Shown piece after piece: positions 27,898-36,281 of a DNA stretch of 51,862 bases. Below the pieces are notes generated by a model, which was not told where the DNA came from, did not search any database, and was given only the letters and a program-made list of their open reading frames with translations. A program made the position numbers and the translations under genes. Source of the stretch: Bacteroidales bacterium (GTDB taxonomy: Bacteria; Bacteroidota; Bacteroidia; Bacteroidales; UBA12170); assembly GCA_016929955.1 (NCBI GenBank), contig JAFGHU010000073.1, positions 1 to 51,862 on the forward strand, given 5' to 3'. Every line of letters starts with the position of its first letter. The stretch's first letter is position 1.

Positions 27898-28462
27898 CTT
27901 CGCTTAACCAGTTCCAAATCATAGTTTTACCCTTTGGTGTTAGTATGGATTCGGGGTGGAATTGGACACCTTTGATATTGTATTTTCTATGGCGTATCGC
28001 CATAATAATTCCCATTTCGCTGCGTGCAACTATCTCTAAATCAGTTGGAAAATCCCCATCGGAAACGGCCCAACTGTGGTATAATCCTACTTGAAAATGA
28101 TCATCTATTGATCTGAATATCGAATCGGTTTTTAATACATTTGTTTTTCGGGCAATGCCATGTACGGGTTGATTCAAATTAAATAATTTTGCTCCAAAAT
28201 ATTCAGCGATGGCATGATGGCCCAGGCAAACACCTAAAATTGGTTTCGAGCTTGCGTATCGATCGATAATTTCCATCATTAAACCTGCTTCAGATGGAAG
28301 TCCGGGGCCGGGTGATAGCATAATCTTATCGTAGTGTTTAATGGTGTCTAAATCGATTTTATCGTTTTTGATAATATCGAGTTTTTGTACACCAAATTGC
28401 ACAATCAATTGTTTCAAATTATGAGTAAAAGAATCGTAATTATCGAGTAAAAGTACTTTCAT
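27887..28462 (-). CDS. pabA: Aminodeoxychorismate synthase glutaminase subunit
   Basis: Class I glutamine amidotransferase of 191 residues that supplies ammonia to PabB. The catalytic Cys lies in GVCLGHHAIAE (~78-88; the usual GVCLGHQ has Gln, here His) and the His/Glu pair in FHPESILTPKG. The start MKVLLLDNYDSFTHN is canonical. It could equally be called TrpG by sequence, but the divergent pabB-pabC partner and lack of trp genes favour PabA. Its 3' end overlaps the MobB-like gene. Confidence 0.88.
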   Translation of the reverse strand: MKVLLLDNYDSFTHNLKQLIVQFGVQKLDIIKNDKIDLDTIKHYDKIMLSPGPGLPSEAGLMMEIIDRYASSKPILGVCLGHHAIAEYFGAKLFNLNQPVHGIARKTNVLKTDSIFRSIDDHFQVGLYHSWAVSDGDFPTDLEIVARSEMGIIMAIRHRKYNIKGVQFHPESILTPKGKTMIWNWLSEAIV

Positions 28463-28475
28463 CTAAAGCAATTTT

Positions 28476-28483
28476 TATCTTTG
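28476..28483 (+). promoter_or_regulatory. Putative -7 box TATCTTTG for pabB-pabC-birA
   Basis: TAnnTTTG in the short 37-bp gap between divergent pabA and pabB, 16 nt before the ATG at 28500. Initiation about 5 nt downstream would leave a very short leader, so the second in-frame ATG at 28509 may be the one used. Confidence 0.5.
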
Positions 28484-28499
28484 CAATACTATAAAATTT

Positions 28500-29489
28500 A
28501 TGGGGATTATGCTGCAGAAATCAGAAGCGATTGATAAAATGAATGCACTCGGAAAAGCGCGTGTCCCTTTTCTCTTTGTCATCGACTTTTTAGCCGAAAA
28601 TAGTTTGGTCTTGCCCTTGGATGAAATAAAGTCCGATGAGCTGTTGTATGCCCTTGGCGACAAAACAAATGCTCCGGCACTTGCTGATCACACAATAGAG
28701 GAGCATTTGCAATTTGCTAAATATCCTATACGTTTTAAGCAGTATCAAAAGGCGTTTGCACACGTCAAAAAGAATCTCGATTTCGGAAATACGTATTTGA
28801 TTAACCTTACACAAGCAACGCCTATTAGCATAAACAGAACAAGTAAAACGATTTTTTATCAGGCTAAAGCAAATTATAAATTATGGTTGAAAGATCGGTT
28901 TGTCGTTTTTTCGCCGGAAACCTTTGTTCGAATCGCTGATGGAAAAATTGCCTCTTTTCCGATGAAAGGAACAATAGATGCCAAATTACCAGATGCCGAA
29001 AAGCAAATCCTTAATGATTCTAAAGAAACGGCAGAACACAATACGATAGTCGATTTAATCCGCAACGATTTAAGTATTTTGGCAACAAATGTGTATGTAA
29101 AACGCTTTCGTTATATCGATCGCATAAAAACAAATCAGAAAGATTTGCTACAAGTTTGTTCTGAAATAGAAGGCGATATAGCCGATGATTTTTTCGATGA
29201 ATTGGGCACACACTTTTTTAAAATACTACCTGCAGGATCCATTAGCGGAGCTCCGAAGAAAAAAACAGTGGAGATTATTTTAGAGGCAGAAGCGTACGAT
29301 CGGGGATTTTATACCGGTGTTTTTGGGGTATTTGATGGGGAGCGTTTGGATAGCGCGGTGATGATACGCTTTATTGAAGAAAAAAAACAGGAAATGCTGT
29401 TTAAAAGCGGAGGTGGAATTACTACATTTAGCGAAGCAAAAAAAGAATATAACGAATTGATAGACAAGGTGTATGTCCCAATTTATTGA
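28500..29489 (+). CDS. pabB: Aminodeoxychorismate synthase component I
   Basis: Converts chorismate and ammonia to 4-amino-4-deoxychorismate for folate synthesis. The chorismate-binding core is clear in 329 residues (the short form without a long N-terminal domain). The motif FPMKGTID contains the Lys that acts as nucleophile in PabB; anthranilate synthases have Ala there. VDLIRNDLS, SGAPKKKT and RGFYTGVFG are conserved. Overlaps pabC by 17 bp. The start could be the ATG at 28509. Confidence 0.93.
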   Translation: MGIMLQKSEAIDKMNALGKARVPFLFVIDFLAENSLVLPLDEIKSDELLYALGDKTNAPALADHTIEEHLQFAKYPIRFKQYQKAFAHVKKNLDFGNTYLINLTQATPISINRTSKTIFYQAKANYKLWLKDRFVVFSPETFVRIADGKIASFPMKGTIDAKLPDAEKQILNDSKETAEHNTIVDLIRNDLSILATNVYVKRFRYIDRIKTNQKDLLQVCSEIEGDIADDFFDELGTHFFKILPAGSISGAPKKKTVEIILEAEAYDRGFYTGVFGVFDGERLDSAVMIRFIEEKKQEMLFKSGGGITTFSEAKKEYNELIDKVYVPIY

Positions 29490-30069
29490 AAGCATACGAA
29501 TTCTTAATGGAACGATTGAATTAAGCGATTATCATAACGATCGTTTTAATGCAACGCGTAAATCATTCTTTTGTGTAGATGAAGACATCGATTTAGTACA
29601 GTGTATTGCTATTCCAAAAGCCTTTCGAAAAGGGCTTGTAAAATGCAGAGTTTTATACGATTTGGCTATTTTGGACATGCAATTTGTTCATTATCAGGCG
29701 GCTCCCATTCGAACTTTGCAATTGGTTGATGCTTCGGTGAATTACGCGTATAAATTTGCCAATAGAGAGCAACTGAATGCCTTAAAAGCAAAAGCCAATT
29801 CAGCTGACGAAGTCTTAATTGTGAATAATGGAAAAGTAAGCGATACCTCATTTAGTAATATTCTATTTTATAAAAACGGACATTGGTTTACACCTGATTC
29901 TCCTTTATTGGCGGGAGTTCAGCGTGAGTTTTTGTTGAACAGGGGACAAATTGAAGAGTTGAGAATAAGCCCTCAAGAACTATCGCAATTCGAATCTTTT
30001 ATGCTTATTAATGCCATGTTGCCTTTTGATGAATCACGTGCATTACCCATTCAAAATATATTAAGCTGA
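29473..30069 (+). CDS. pabC: Aminodeoxychorismate lyase-like class IV aminotransferase
   Basis: PLP-dependent fold-type IV protein, 198 residues, which would release pyruvate from 4-amino-4-deoxychorismate to give p-aminobenzoate. The start FIESIRILNGTIELSDYHNDR, the middle ANSADEVLIVNNGKVSDTSFSNILFY and end FMLINAMLPFDE fit the short Bacteroidota PabC form. The PLP Lys is probably in the YAYKFANRE stretch. The call rests mostly on overlap with pabB and the pathway context. Confidence 0.85.
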   Translation: MSQFIESIRILNGTIELSDYHNDRFNATRKSFFCVDEDIDLVQCIAIPKAFRKGLVKCRVLYDLAILDMQFVHYQAAPIRTLQLVDASVNYAYKFANREQLNALKAKANSADEVLIVNNGKVSDTSFSNILFYKNGHWFTPDSPLLAGVQREFLLNRGQIEELRISPQELSQFESFMLINAMLPFDESRALPIQNILS

Positions 30070-30809
30070 TGGGTTTAAGCTTTAGCATAAAAACAATAGA
30101 GAATATAGCGTCCACAAGCCTTTTATTGCGCGACTGGCAAAATAGGGGTAAGCTTATTCATGGCGATGTTTTACGAGCTGTAAACCAAACCGGCGGTATT
30201 GGGCAAGCCGGCAACCGTTGGGAAAGCGAAAAAAACAAAAATTTGACATTTAGTTTCTATATAGAGCCCAGGTTTTTAGCGGCTTCTGATGTGTTTATGC
30301 TTAATAAAATAGTAGCCTTAGCCGTGCACGACTATCTGAGCGAAAAGCAAATTGCCGAAGTTAAGATCAAATGGCCAAACGATATTTATGTTGGTCACAA
30401 AAAGATTACAGGCATGCTTACTCACAATAGTTTTTTGGGCGATAAGCTGGAATACAGTATAGTTGGTTTGGGTTTAAATATCAATCAAACGGAATTTAAA
30501 AGCGAGGCTCCAAATCCAATTTCTTTAAAGCTGCTAAGAAATACTACTTTTGACTTAGAAAATGAATTAAATCTACTGTTAGACTGTATTAAAACGAGAT
30601 ACAGTCAGTTAAAAAATAAGCTTTGGTACTTGCCCGATGCCGACTATTTGAGGCACTTGTATGGGATCAACGAACAACGAAATTTTTCAGATCGCGAGGG
30701 CATATTTACGGGTCGAATCAAAGGTATCGACAACTATGGCCGCTTGTTGGTTGAAAAAGCAAACAAGCAGCTAGCTAGCTACGATATAAAAGAAATAGAA
30801 TTTCTGTAA
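30069..30809 (+). CDS. birA: Biotin--[acetyl-CoA-carboxylase] ligase
   Basis: Attaches biotin to the carboxyl carrier protein. The class II BPL core is visible: STSLLLRDW, GDVLRAVNQTGGIGQAGNRWES (the GRGRxGRxW-equivalent, here divergent), NLTFSFYI, KIKWPNDIYVGHKKITGML and GLGLNINQ. The N-terminal HTH of E. coli BirA is absent, so it is an enzyme only. Its ATG shares one base with the pabC stop (TGATG), indicating coupling. 246 residues. Confidence 0.93.
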   Translation: MGLSFSIKTIENIASTSLLLRDWQNRGKLIHGDVLRAVNQTGGIGQAGNRWESEKNKNLTFSFYIEPRFLAASDVFMLNKIVALAVHDYLSEKQIAEVKIKWPNDIYVGHKKITGMLTHNSFLGDKLEYSIVGLGLNINQTEFKSEAPNPISLKLLRNTTFDLENELNLLLDCIKTRYSQLKNKLWYLPDADYLRHLYGINEQRNFSDREGIFTGRIKGIDNYGRLLVEKANKQLASYDIKEIEFL

Positions 30810-30821
30810 ATATGAAGAAAC

Positions 30822-31223
30822 TTAGCTGTATTTTTCTTGCAAGCGATCAACCAAAACATCCACGAAATTTTGCAGAGGCTTTTTAGCCATCATTGCAATC
30901 ATTGCATTCATATCGCCATTAAAAACAACATGAACCTCTGATTGAGCATCATCTATTTTTTTAATATAGGTACTCAAATCGTAGGAAAAAGGATTTTTTC
31001 CTTTTGAAACCATTTCAATTTTTTCGTTTTCCACGTTTTTGCCAAAAGCCATATTCATATGCGCCATATTTTCTATGGTAAAAGCGCAGCTTGTCATAGT
31101 CGAGCTCCAATTTACCACTTTGCTTGGCATTAGGTCTTTTAAATTATTAAAATCGCTCAAAAGTGCGTAAATTGTTTCGGAAGAACTGCTAATTGTTTTT
31201 TTGTGACTGGTAATTGTTGTCAT
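30822..31223 (-). CDS. SRPBCC-fold small protein
   Basis: A 133-residue protein with the START/polyketide-cyclase-like pattern: SHKKTISSSSETIYALLSDFNNLKDLMP at the start, alternating strands, and a long C-terminal helix (KKPLQNFVDVLVDRLQEKY). It lies 9 bp after pyrE in the same direction and probably rides on its transcript. Members of the fold bind hydrophobic ligands; no ligand can be proposed here. Confidence 0.75.
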   Translation of the reverse strand: MTTITSHKKTISSSSETIYALLSDFNNLKDLMPSKVVNWSSTMTSCAFTIENMAHMNMAFGKNVENEKIEMVSKGKNPFSYDLSTYIKKIDDAQSEVHVVFNGDMNAMIAMMAKKPLQNFVDVLVDRLQEKYS

Positions 31224-31232
31224 ACTATTTAT

Positions 31233-31886
31233 TTATTTTCCCCAATTTTCGGGATCTTTTCTCCATTTTTTTAAGGATTCTAAGTCTTTTTCCAGGATAA
31301 ACTCATCGGCAAATGCTTGTTCGGTCAATGCATTGTAATCCGATAAAGTAAGCATCTTGCATTTTGCTTTTTTGAAATTTTCTTTAGCAATATCAAAGTC
31401 GTAGCTGAAAATGGCAACCAATCCTTTTACTTCGCAGTTTAAGGCGCGTATTGCTTCTACGGCTTTTAAACTGCTTCCACCGGTTGAAATTAAATCTTCG
31501 ATAATAACAACTCTTTGTCCGGATTCGACAACACCTTCCACTAAATTTGTCATGCCGTGGGCTTTTTCAGAAGAACGAACATAAGCAAAAGGAAGCCCCA
31601 TATCTTGTGCAACTAATGCGCCTTGCGCTATTCCGCCGGTAGCAACCCCAACGATTAAATCAACATCGCCTATCTCTTCCTGAATGAGCTTAACAAATTC
31701 TTGTCGGATATAGGTTCGGATTTGAGGATAGGATAAAGTAAGTCGATTGTCGCAGTATATTGGAGACTTCCAACCGGAGGCCCAAGTGAAGGGATTGTTA
31801 GGTTGAAGCTTAACTGCTTTTACTTTCAATAATAGTTTCGCTACTTGAAGTGCTATTTCATTCGTATTTTTATCTTCGGCTTGCAT
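31233..31886 (-). CDS. pyrE: Orotate phosphoribosyltransferase
   Basis: Forms OMP from orotate and PRPP in pyrimidine synthesis. The PRPP-binding loop is VVIIEDLISTGGSSLKAVEAI (~120-140), preceded by the flexible loop YVRSSEKAHGMTNLVEG. SGWKSPIYCDNRL near 45 is the orotate-side motif. 217 residues, normal length. Confidence 0.97.
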   Translation of the reverse strand: MQAEDKNTNEIALQVAKLLLKVKAVKLQPNNPFTWASGWKSPIYCDNRLTLSYPQIRTYIRQEFVKLIQEEIGDVDLIVGVATGGIAQGALVAQDMGLPFAYVRSSEKAHGMTNLVEGVVESGQRVVIIEDLISTGGSSLKAVEAIRALNCEVKGLVAIFSYDFDIAKENFKKAKCKMLTLSDYNALTEQAFADEFILEKDLESLKKWRKDPENWGK

Positions 31887-32009
31887 TACGCATTATTTTA
31901 AGTGAAGAGAATTTCTCTTTTATTGAAAAGATTCTTTTATTTTTGATTTGAATAAATGTAGTTTATTGCCATTGCTCTAAATTTAGAACAGAAAAACAGA
32001 TCATTTCGT

Positions 32010-32630
32010 ATGCAAAAATATAAAGTTTTCATCAACGACAAGTGGATTTTTTTCGGAGAAGTTTTAAAGAATCAAACGACTGAAAATGAAGAGTATGACA
32101 TCCTGGATGGAACAAGTCTGCTGATACATAATTTTGCTGAAATGGTAAAATCGGGCACTTTTGATAGGAATATCGCTTTAATTTTTACCAAAAATGTGAA
32201 GGAATCCTTTGAGCAGTTTTTAGGTTATTTTGATGTTCTTGAAGCTGCAGGCGGCATTGTAAAACACAAAAACAATGGCTATTTAATGATTAAGCGATTT
32301 GGGGTTTGGGATTTTCCAAAAGGTAAAATTGAAAAAGGAGAGCGCATTGCTGAGGCTGCTCTGCGCGAAGTTGAAGAAGAAACCGGTGTGCAAAATCTTG
32401 AGATTGAGTCGGAATTACCTACAACCTATCATATGTATCGCTATGCCAAGCAATGGATCGTGAAAAGAACATATTGGTTTTTAATGAATAGCGACTATCA
32501 AGGCAAGCTTATTCCTCAGGAAGAAGAGGATATTTTAAAAGCGGTTTGGGTCGATCAAGATAAACTGAGTACCTACCTGAAAGGGACTTATGGTAATTTA
32601 ATAGATTTAGTTAGGCAAGCTGGCATCTAA
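32010..32630 (+). CDS. Nudix hydrolase
   Basis: A 206-residue protein with the full Nudix box GKIEKGERIAEAALREVEEETGV (~110-132). Residues 1-75 form a separate N-terminal segment (YKVFINDKWIFFGE...) seen in a Bacteroidota subgroup; its role is unknown. Nudix enzymes cut nucleoside diphosphates linked to other groups; the substrate here cannot be read from sequence. It is transcribed away from pyrE; no good TAnnTTTG box is seen in the 123-bp gap. Confidence 0.85.
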   Translation: MQKYKVFINDKWIFFGEVLKNQTTENEEYDILDGTSLLIHNFAEMVKSGTFDRNIALIFTKNVKESFEQFLGYFDVLEAAGGIVKHKNNGYLMIKRFGVWDFPKGKIEKGERIAEAALREVEEETGVQNLEIESELPTTYHMYRYAKQWIVKRTYWFLMNSDYQGKLIPQEEEDILKAVWVDQDKLSTYLKGTYGNLIDLVRQAGI

Positions 32631-32660
32631 AAATTTAGCCATCGAATTCTTCTTATTGCA

Positions 32661-32691
32661 TTTGGAGAAATAGATTATTCGGCTAACTTTG
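32661..32691 (+). promoter_or_regulatory. Strong promoter with near-leaderless start for the DUF819 gene
   Basis: TTTG (32661-32664), a 19-nt spacer, then TAACTTTG (32684-32691): a full match to the Bacteroidota -33/-7 consensus. The ATG at 32697 is only 5 nt past the -7 box, so the mRNA would begin at or very near the start codon. Confidence 0.75.
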
Positions 32692-32696
32692 CGTGA

Positions 32697-33854
32697 ATGA
32701 GAATAGACATCGTACTCCTTATTGCTTTTTATTTTGTTGCACCTGCCCTCATTTTAAAAGCATGTAAAAAAATCCCTTTATTAAAGAAAATCGGTTCTAT
32801 CGCTATTGCTTATATTATCGGTATTTTATTAGGGTTATCAAAATTATTACCAAGCGATATTTATGCTACACAAGATTTGCTTACCAGCATAACGGTGCCT
32901 TTGGCCATTCCGCTGTTATTGTTTCCTTCGAATATCAAAGATTGGTTTCGGTTGGCCGGAACAAGTTTTAAGTCGTTAATCGTTGGATTAGCAAGTGTTT
33001 TAATTACGGTTATTATTGGTTATCAGCTGTTTCGACCTGAAGGAAATCCTGAGTTCTGGAAAGTAGGCGGATTGTTGGTCGGTGTTTATACCGGAGGAAC
33101 TCCCAATTTGGCCTCTTTAAATGTGATGTTGGATGTTAAACCGGCGACTTATTTAATGGTACACTCTTACGATTTAATTATTGGAGCTTTTTATTTTCTG
33201 TTTTTAATAACAATAGGACAGAAATTCTTTAATTTTTTATTGCCCGCCTTTAAACCATCCACAGCAATAGCTTCGGCAGAAGCAGAAGAAGAAATGGAGT
33301 CTTACGATGCGTTATTCAACAGAAAAGCGTTGTGGCCACTAATAAAAGTATTGGGTTTAGCCATCTTGATATTTGTAGTTTCAGGAGGGATTGCTATGCT
33401 CTTTTCGCCTGATTATTTAATGATCGTTGTTATTTTAAGCATTAGTACATTGGCTATCTTGGCGTCCTTAATTCCTGGTGTAAATAAGGTGAACGAATCG
33501 TTTGACTTAGGGATGTATTTAATTCTTGTTTTTAGTATTGTTGTAGCTTCAATGGTTGATTTAACAAACCTGGCATCACCTACATTTGCCATTTTAGGCT
33601 ACCTAACTTTTGTTATTTTCGGATCGCTACTATTGCAAGTGATCCTATCTAAATTTATAAAAACGGATACAGATACGATGATTATAACAAGTACGGCTTT
33701 AATTTGCAGTCCACCCTTTGTACCGGTAGTTAGTGGAGCATTAAAAAACAAAGAAATTCTGGTTCCCGGAATTACAATGGGGATTATTGGTTATGCTTTA
33801 GGGAATTACCTTGGATTTTTAGTGTCTGAGTTTCTCCTGCATTGGCCTTTTTAG
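32697..33854 (+). CDS. DUF819-family integral membrane protein
   Basis: A 385-residue protein with about ten to eleven hydrophobic helices, matching the DUF819 (YjcL-like) family. Marks are LLVGVYTGGTPNLASLNVMLD (~135-155), the central charged loop EAEEEMESYD (~195-205), and SPPFVPVVSGALKNKEILVPG near the end. It is thought to be a transporter, but the substrate is unknown. It stands alone with its own promoter. If the transcript is leaderless the ATG at 32697 is the start; there is no Shine-Dalgarno. Confidence 0.85.
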   Translation: MRIDIVLLIAFYFVAPALILKACKKIPLLKKIGSIAIAYIIGILLGLSKLLPSDIYATQDLLTSITVPLAIPLLLFPSNIKDWFRLAGTSFKSLIVGLASVLITVIIGYQLFRPEGNPEFWKVGGLLVGVYTGGTPNLASLNVMLDVKPATYLMVHSYDLIIGAFYFLFLITIGQKFFNFLLPAFKPSTAIASAEAEEEMESYDALFNRKALWPLIKVLGLAILIFVVSGGIAMLFSPDYLMIVVILSISTLAILASLIPGVNKVNESFDLGMYLILVFSIVVASMVDLTNLASPTFAILGYLTFVIFGSLLLQVILSKFIKTDTDTMIITSTALICSPPFVPVVSGALKNKEILVPGITMGIIGYALGNYLGFLVSEFLLHWPF

Positions 33855-33986
33855 GATTTGGATTTGTATGTTCACATCTTAATAAGTTGGTGAATAAAAA
33901 TCTAAATTCGAATGAATAAGTCATTAATTTTTAATAATTTTACATTGTTAATAAAACGATAGTAATCAATATTAAATCGATAATAA

Positions 33987-35108
33987 ATGAGATTTATAGT
34001 CAATAGCGTAAGCCTTTTAAGAAGCTTGCAATCCATAAGTGGTGTAATCAATACAAAAAACACTTTGCCCATATTAGATGATTTTTTATTTGAGCTTGAG
34101 GGTAATCAATTAAAAATTACGGGTTCAGATTTGGAAACTACAATGTCTGTAAGCCTTGAACTAGAAAAAGCAGATGAATCAGGGAAAGTGGCTATTCCTG
34201 CACGTATCTTGATAGAGACATTAAAAACATTTGCAAATATTCCTGTAACATTAACTGTTTCTGACGACGATTTTCAGATCGAGCTTACTGCCGGCGAAGG
34301 AAAATACAAGCTTTCCGGTCACGATGCCGCAGAATTCCCGAAATCGGTGCTTATGGATGATATTGTTGAAGTTAAAATTCCGGCTGATGTGCTCGTAAAT
34401 GCGTTTAACAAAACCTTATTTGCAACGGGTAATGATGAATTACGCCCAGTTATGGCCGGTGTATTTTGCACTTTAGCTCCTGAAAGTGCCACTTTTGTCG
34501 CTACCGATGCACATAAATTGGTGCGTTATACGAGAACAGATGTAAAATCAGAAGCCAATATTTCGTTTATTTTACCAAAGAAACCGCTTAATCTTTTAAA
34601 GAATGTACTGCCTCAAGACGAGGAAGAAGTTCTATTGCAATATTCGCAAAAGAATGCGGTATTCCTTTTTGATAATATGATATTGAGCTGTAAATTGGTT
34701 GATGGTAAATATCCGAATTACGACGCGGTTATTCCGGTTGACAATCCCAATAAAATGGCTGTCGATCGTTTGAGCTTATACAATTCCATTAAACGGGTTT
34801 CTATTTATGCCAATCAATCTACCCATCAAATTCGCTTTAAAATACAAGGTCAGGAACTGGTATTGTCTGCCGAAGATTTGGATTATTCGAATGCTGCCAA
34901 CGAGCGTTTAGCTTGTAATTATGCCGGAGAAGATATGGAAATTGGATTCAACTCCCGTTTTTTATTGGAAATGCTTTCCAATATGGATACCGATGAAATA
35001 ACTTTTGAAATGTCGGCGCCCAACCGTGCAGGTTTAATTGTTCCGGTTGATGGCGGAAATGAAGCCGAAGACATATTAATGCTGATTATGCCTGTTATGC
35101 TTAACTAA
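33987..35108 (+). CDS. dnaN: DNA polymerase III beta sliding clamp
   Basis: Ring-shaped processivity factor with three clamp folds, 373 residues. Start MRFIVNSVSLLRSLQSISGVI, middle LRPVMAGVFC and ATDAHKLVRY, and the C-terminal end LMPVML are typical. It is not beside dnaA or recF here, and I see no DnaA-box cluster, so this is not evidently the replication origin. A strong hairpin follows at 35128-35172. Confidence 0.97.
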   Translation: MRFIVNSVSLLRSLQSISGVINTKNTLPILDDFLFELEGNQLKITGSDLETTMSVSLELEKADESGKVAIPARILIETLKTFANIPVTLTVSDDDFQIELTAGEGKYKLSGHDAAEFPKSVLMDDIVEVKIPADVLVNAFNKTLFATGNDELRPVMAGVFCTLAPESATFVATDAHKLVRYTRTDVKSEANISFILPKKPLNLLKNVLPQDEEEVLLQYSQKNAVFLFDNMILSCKLVDGKYPNYDAVIPVDNPNKMAVDRLSLYNSIKRVSIYANQSTHQIRFKIQGQELVLSAEDLDYSNAANERLACNYAGEDMEIGFNSRFLLEMLSNMDTDEITFEMSAPNRAGLIVPVDGGNEAEDILMLIMPVMLN

Positions 35109-35127
35109 AAGGGCAGCATAAAAGCAC

Positions 35128-35172
35128 AAAAAAACCAGTCTTTTTAAAAAAAATCGACTGGTTTTCTTTTTT
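35128..35172. terminator. Bidirectional terminator between dnaN and the lipid kinase gene
   Basis: AAAACCAGTC (35131-35140) pairs with GACTGGTTTT (35156-35165), flanked by A-rich and T-rich runs on both sides, so it can act on both convergent transcripts. Confidence 0.88.
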
Positions 35173-35189
35173 ATACTCCTGTGCTTGGC

Positions 35190-36077
35190 TTAAGCAAAAA
35201 ACTCAATGGCTTTTGGTTTAACACCAATGGTGATAGGTGTATGTCCTTTTAACTCGCCATCGGGCGAAACGGCTTTTGAGCGCTTGGTTGATATTTTTAT
35301 GTCTTTGCCTTGAATACTCATTACTTCGTGAAGATGGATATGTTCTCCGGTTAAAATTTTAGGAAAAGATTTGATGAGTTGGAAAGTATTCATCTTTTTA
35401 AGAATGGTTACATCTAGTAAACCATCGTCGAAATTAGCGGCTGGTGCCATTAAAAAATTAGAGGTATAACGTGTATTCGAAACTTCAACAAACAGCGTGT
35501 CCAGTTCGTATTTTTTTCCATCCACCTCTAACAGGGTCGGCTCCGTTTTAAGGTTTAAAGCGCGATAAAAAATACCAATGGTATAGGCAAAATTTCCCAG
35601 CCATTTGAATTTTAGTGCGGTAACGGTTACATCCGAAGTAAATCCAACGCCAATAATATTAAAGAAATAAAAAGGAGCACTGCCATTTTGAGCAATACCG
35701 GCATCCACCCATTTTGTATTTGAAACATCCAAATTTTCAATCACTTCCTTTAGCTGTCCTGTTTTATAACCTAAATCACGAATAAAGGCATTGCCCGTTC
35801 CAATTGGGAGTATGCCCAAAGGTGGTTTTTTCTTGGCCGGATTTTGGATATATCCATTGGCCACTTCCATTAATGTACCGTCGCCGCCTGCCGCAAATAC
35901 GCCATCATAAGCTTCGAAACTGGTTTCGCTAACAATTCTACTTGTTTTATCTCCGCCTTGCGTAGCGATGAGTGTAATGTCGTGTCCGGCATTTTTTAAT
36001 AAGTGCAATGCCTTGTCCTTTTGCCTTTTAGCTCTTCCGTTTCCTGCAAAATCATTGTAAAAAAGTAATAGTTTCAC
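35190..36077 (-). CDS. Diacylglycerol-kinase-family lipid kinase
   Basis: YegS/BmrU-like soluble kinase of 295 residues. The catalytic domain motif is GVFAAGGDGTLMEVANG (~58-74), followed by LGILPIGTGNAFIRDLG. The C-terminal beta-sandwich contains FDDGLLDVTIL and SPDGELKGHTP. It phosphorylates a membrane lipid such as diacylglycerol; the exact lipid is unknown. A TATATTTG box (complement 36125-36132) lies 48 nt upstream of the start. Confidence 0.9.
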   Translation of the reverse strand: MKLLLFYNDFAGNGRAKRQKDKALHLLKNAGHDITLIATQGGDKTSRIVSETSFEAYDGVFAAGGDGTLMEVANGYIQNPAKKKPPLGILPIGTGNAFIRDLGYKTGQLKEVIENLDVSNTKWVDAGIAQNGSAPFYFFNIIGVGFTSDVTVTALKFKWLGNFAYTIGIFYRALNLKTEPTLLEVDGKKYELDTLFVEVSNTRYTSNFLMAPAANFDDGLLDVTILKKMNTFQLIKSFPKILTGEHIHLHEVMSIQGKDIKISTKRSKAVSPDGELKGHTPITIGVKPKAIEFFA

Positions 36078-36281
36078 TGGTGTTTTTTTAGTAAATACTT
36101 AAAGAAATTGCGTTTCGGGAGAGACAAATATAGACAAATAATTGAATTTTAAAATTTGTCATTTGCATTTACGCTTTCAATAGGTATTTTTTACAGATAT
36201 AAGGCGCAAGAAAAATTGCGAGTAGAACCAATAGCCCAACTCGGCCTTGCAAAAGGTCTGTTTTGTCTGCAGCGAATTTAC

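Noticed and set aside
27887-28462. Assignment as trpG (anthranilate synthase component II)
   Set aside because: Adjacent pabB carries the Lys of the PMKGT motif and pabC follows; no trp genes are present.
33987-35108. Replication origin near dnaN
   Set aside because: No dnaA, recF or gyrB neighbours and no DnaA-box cluster seen; dnaN is often unlinked from the origin in Bacteroidota.
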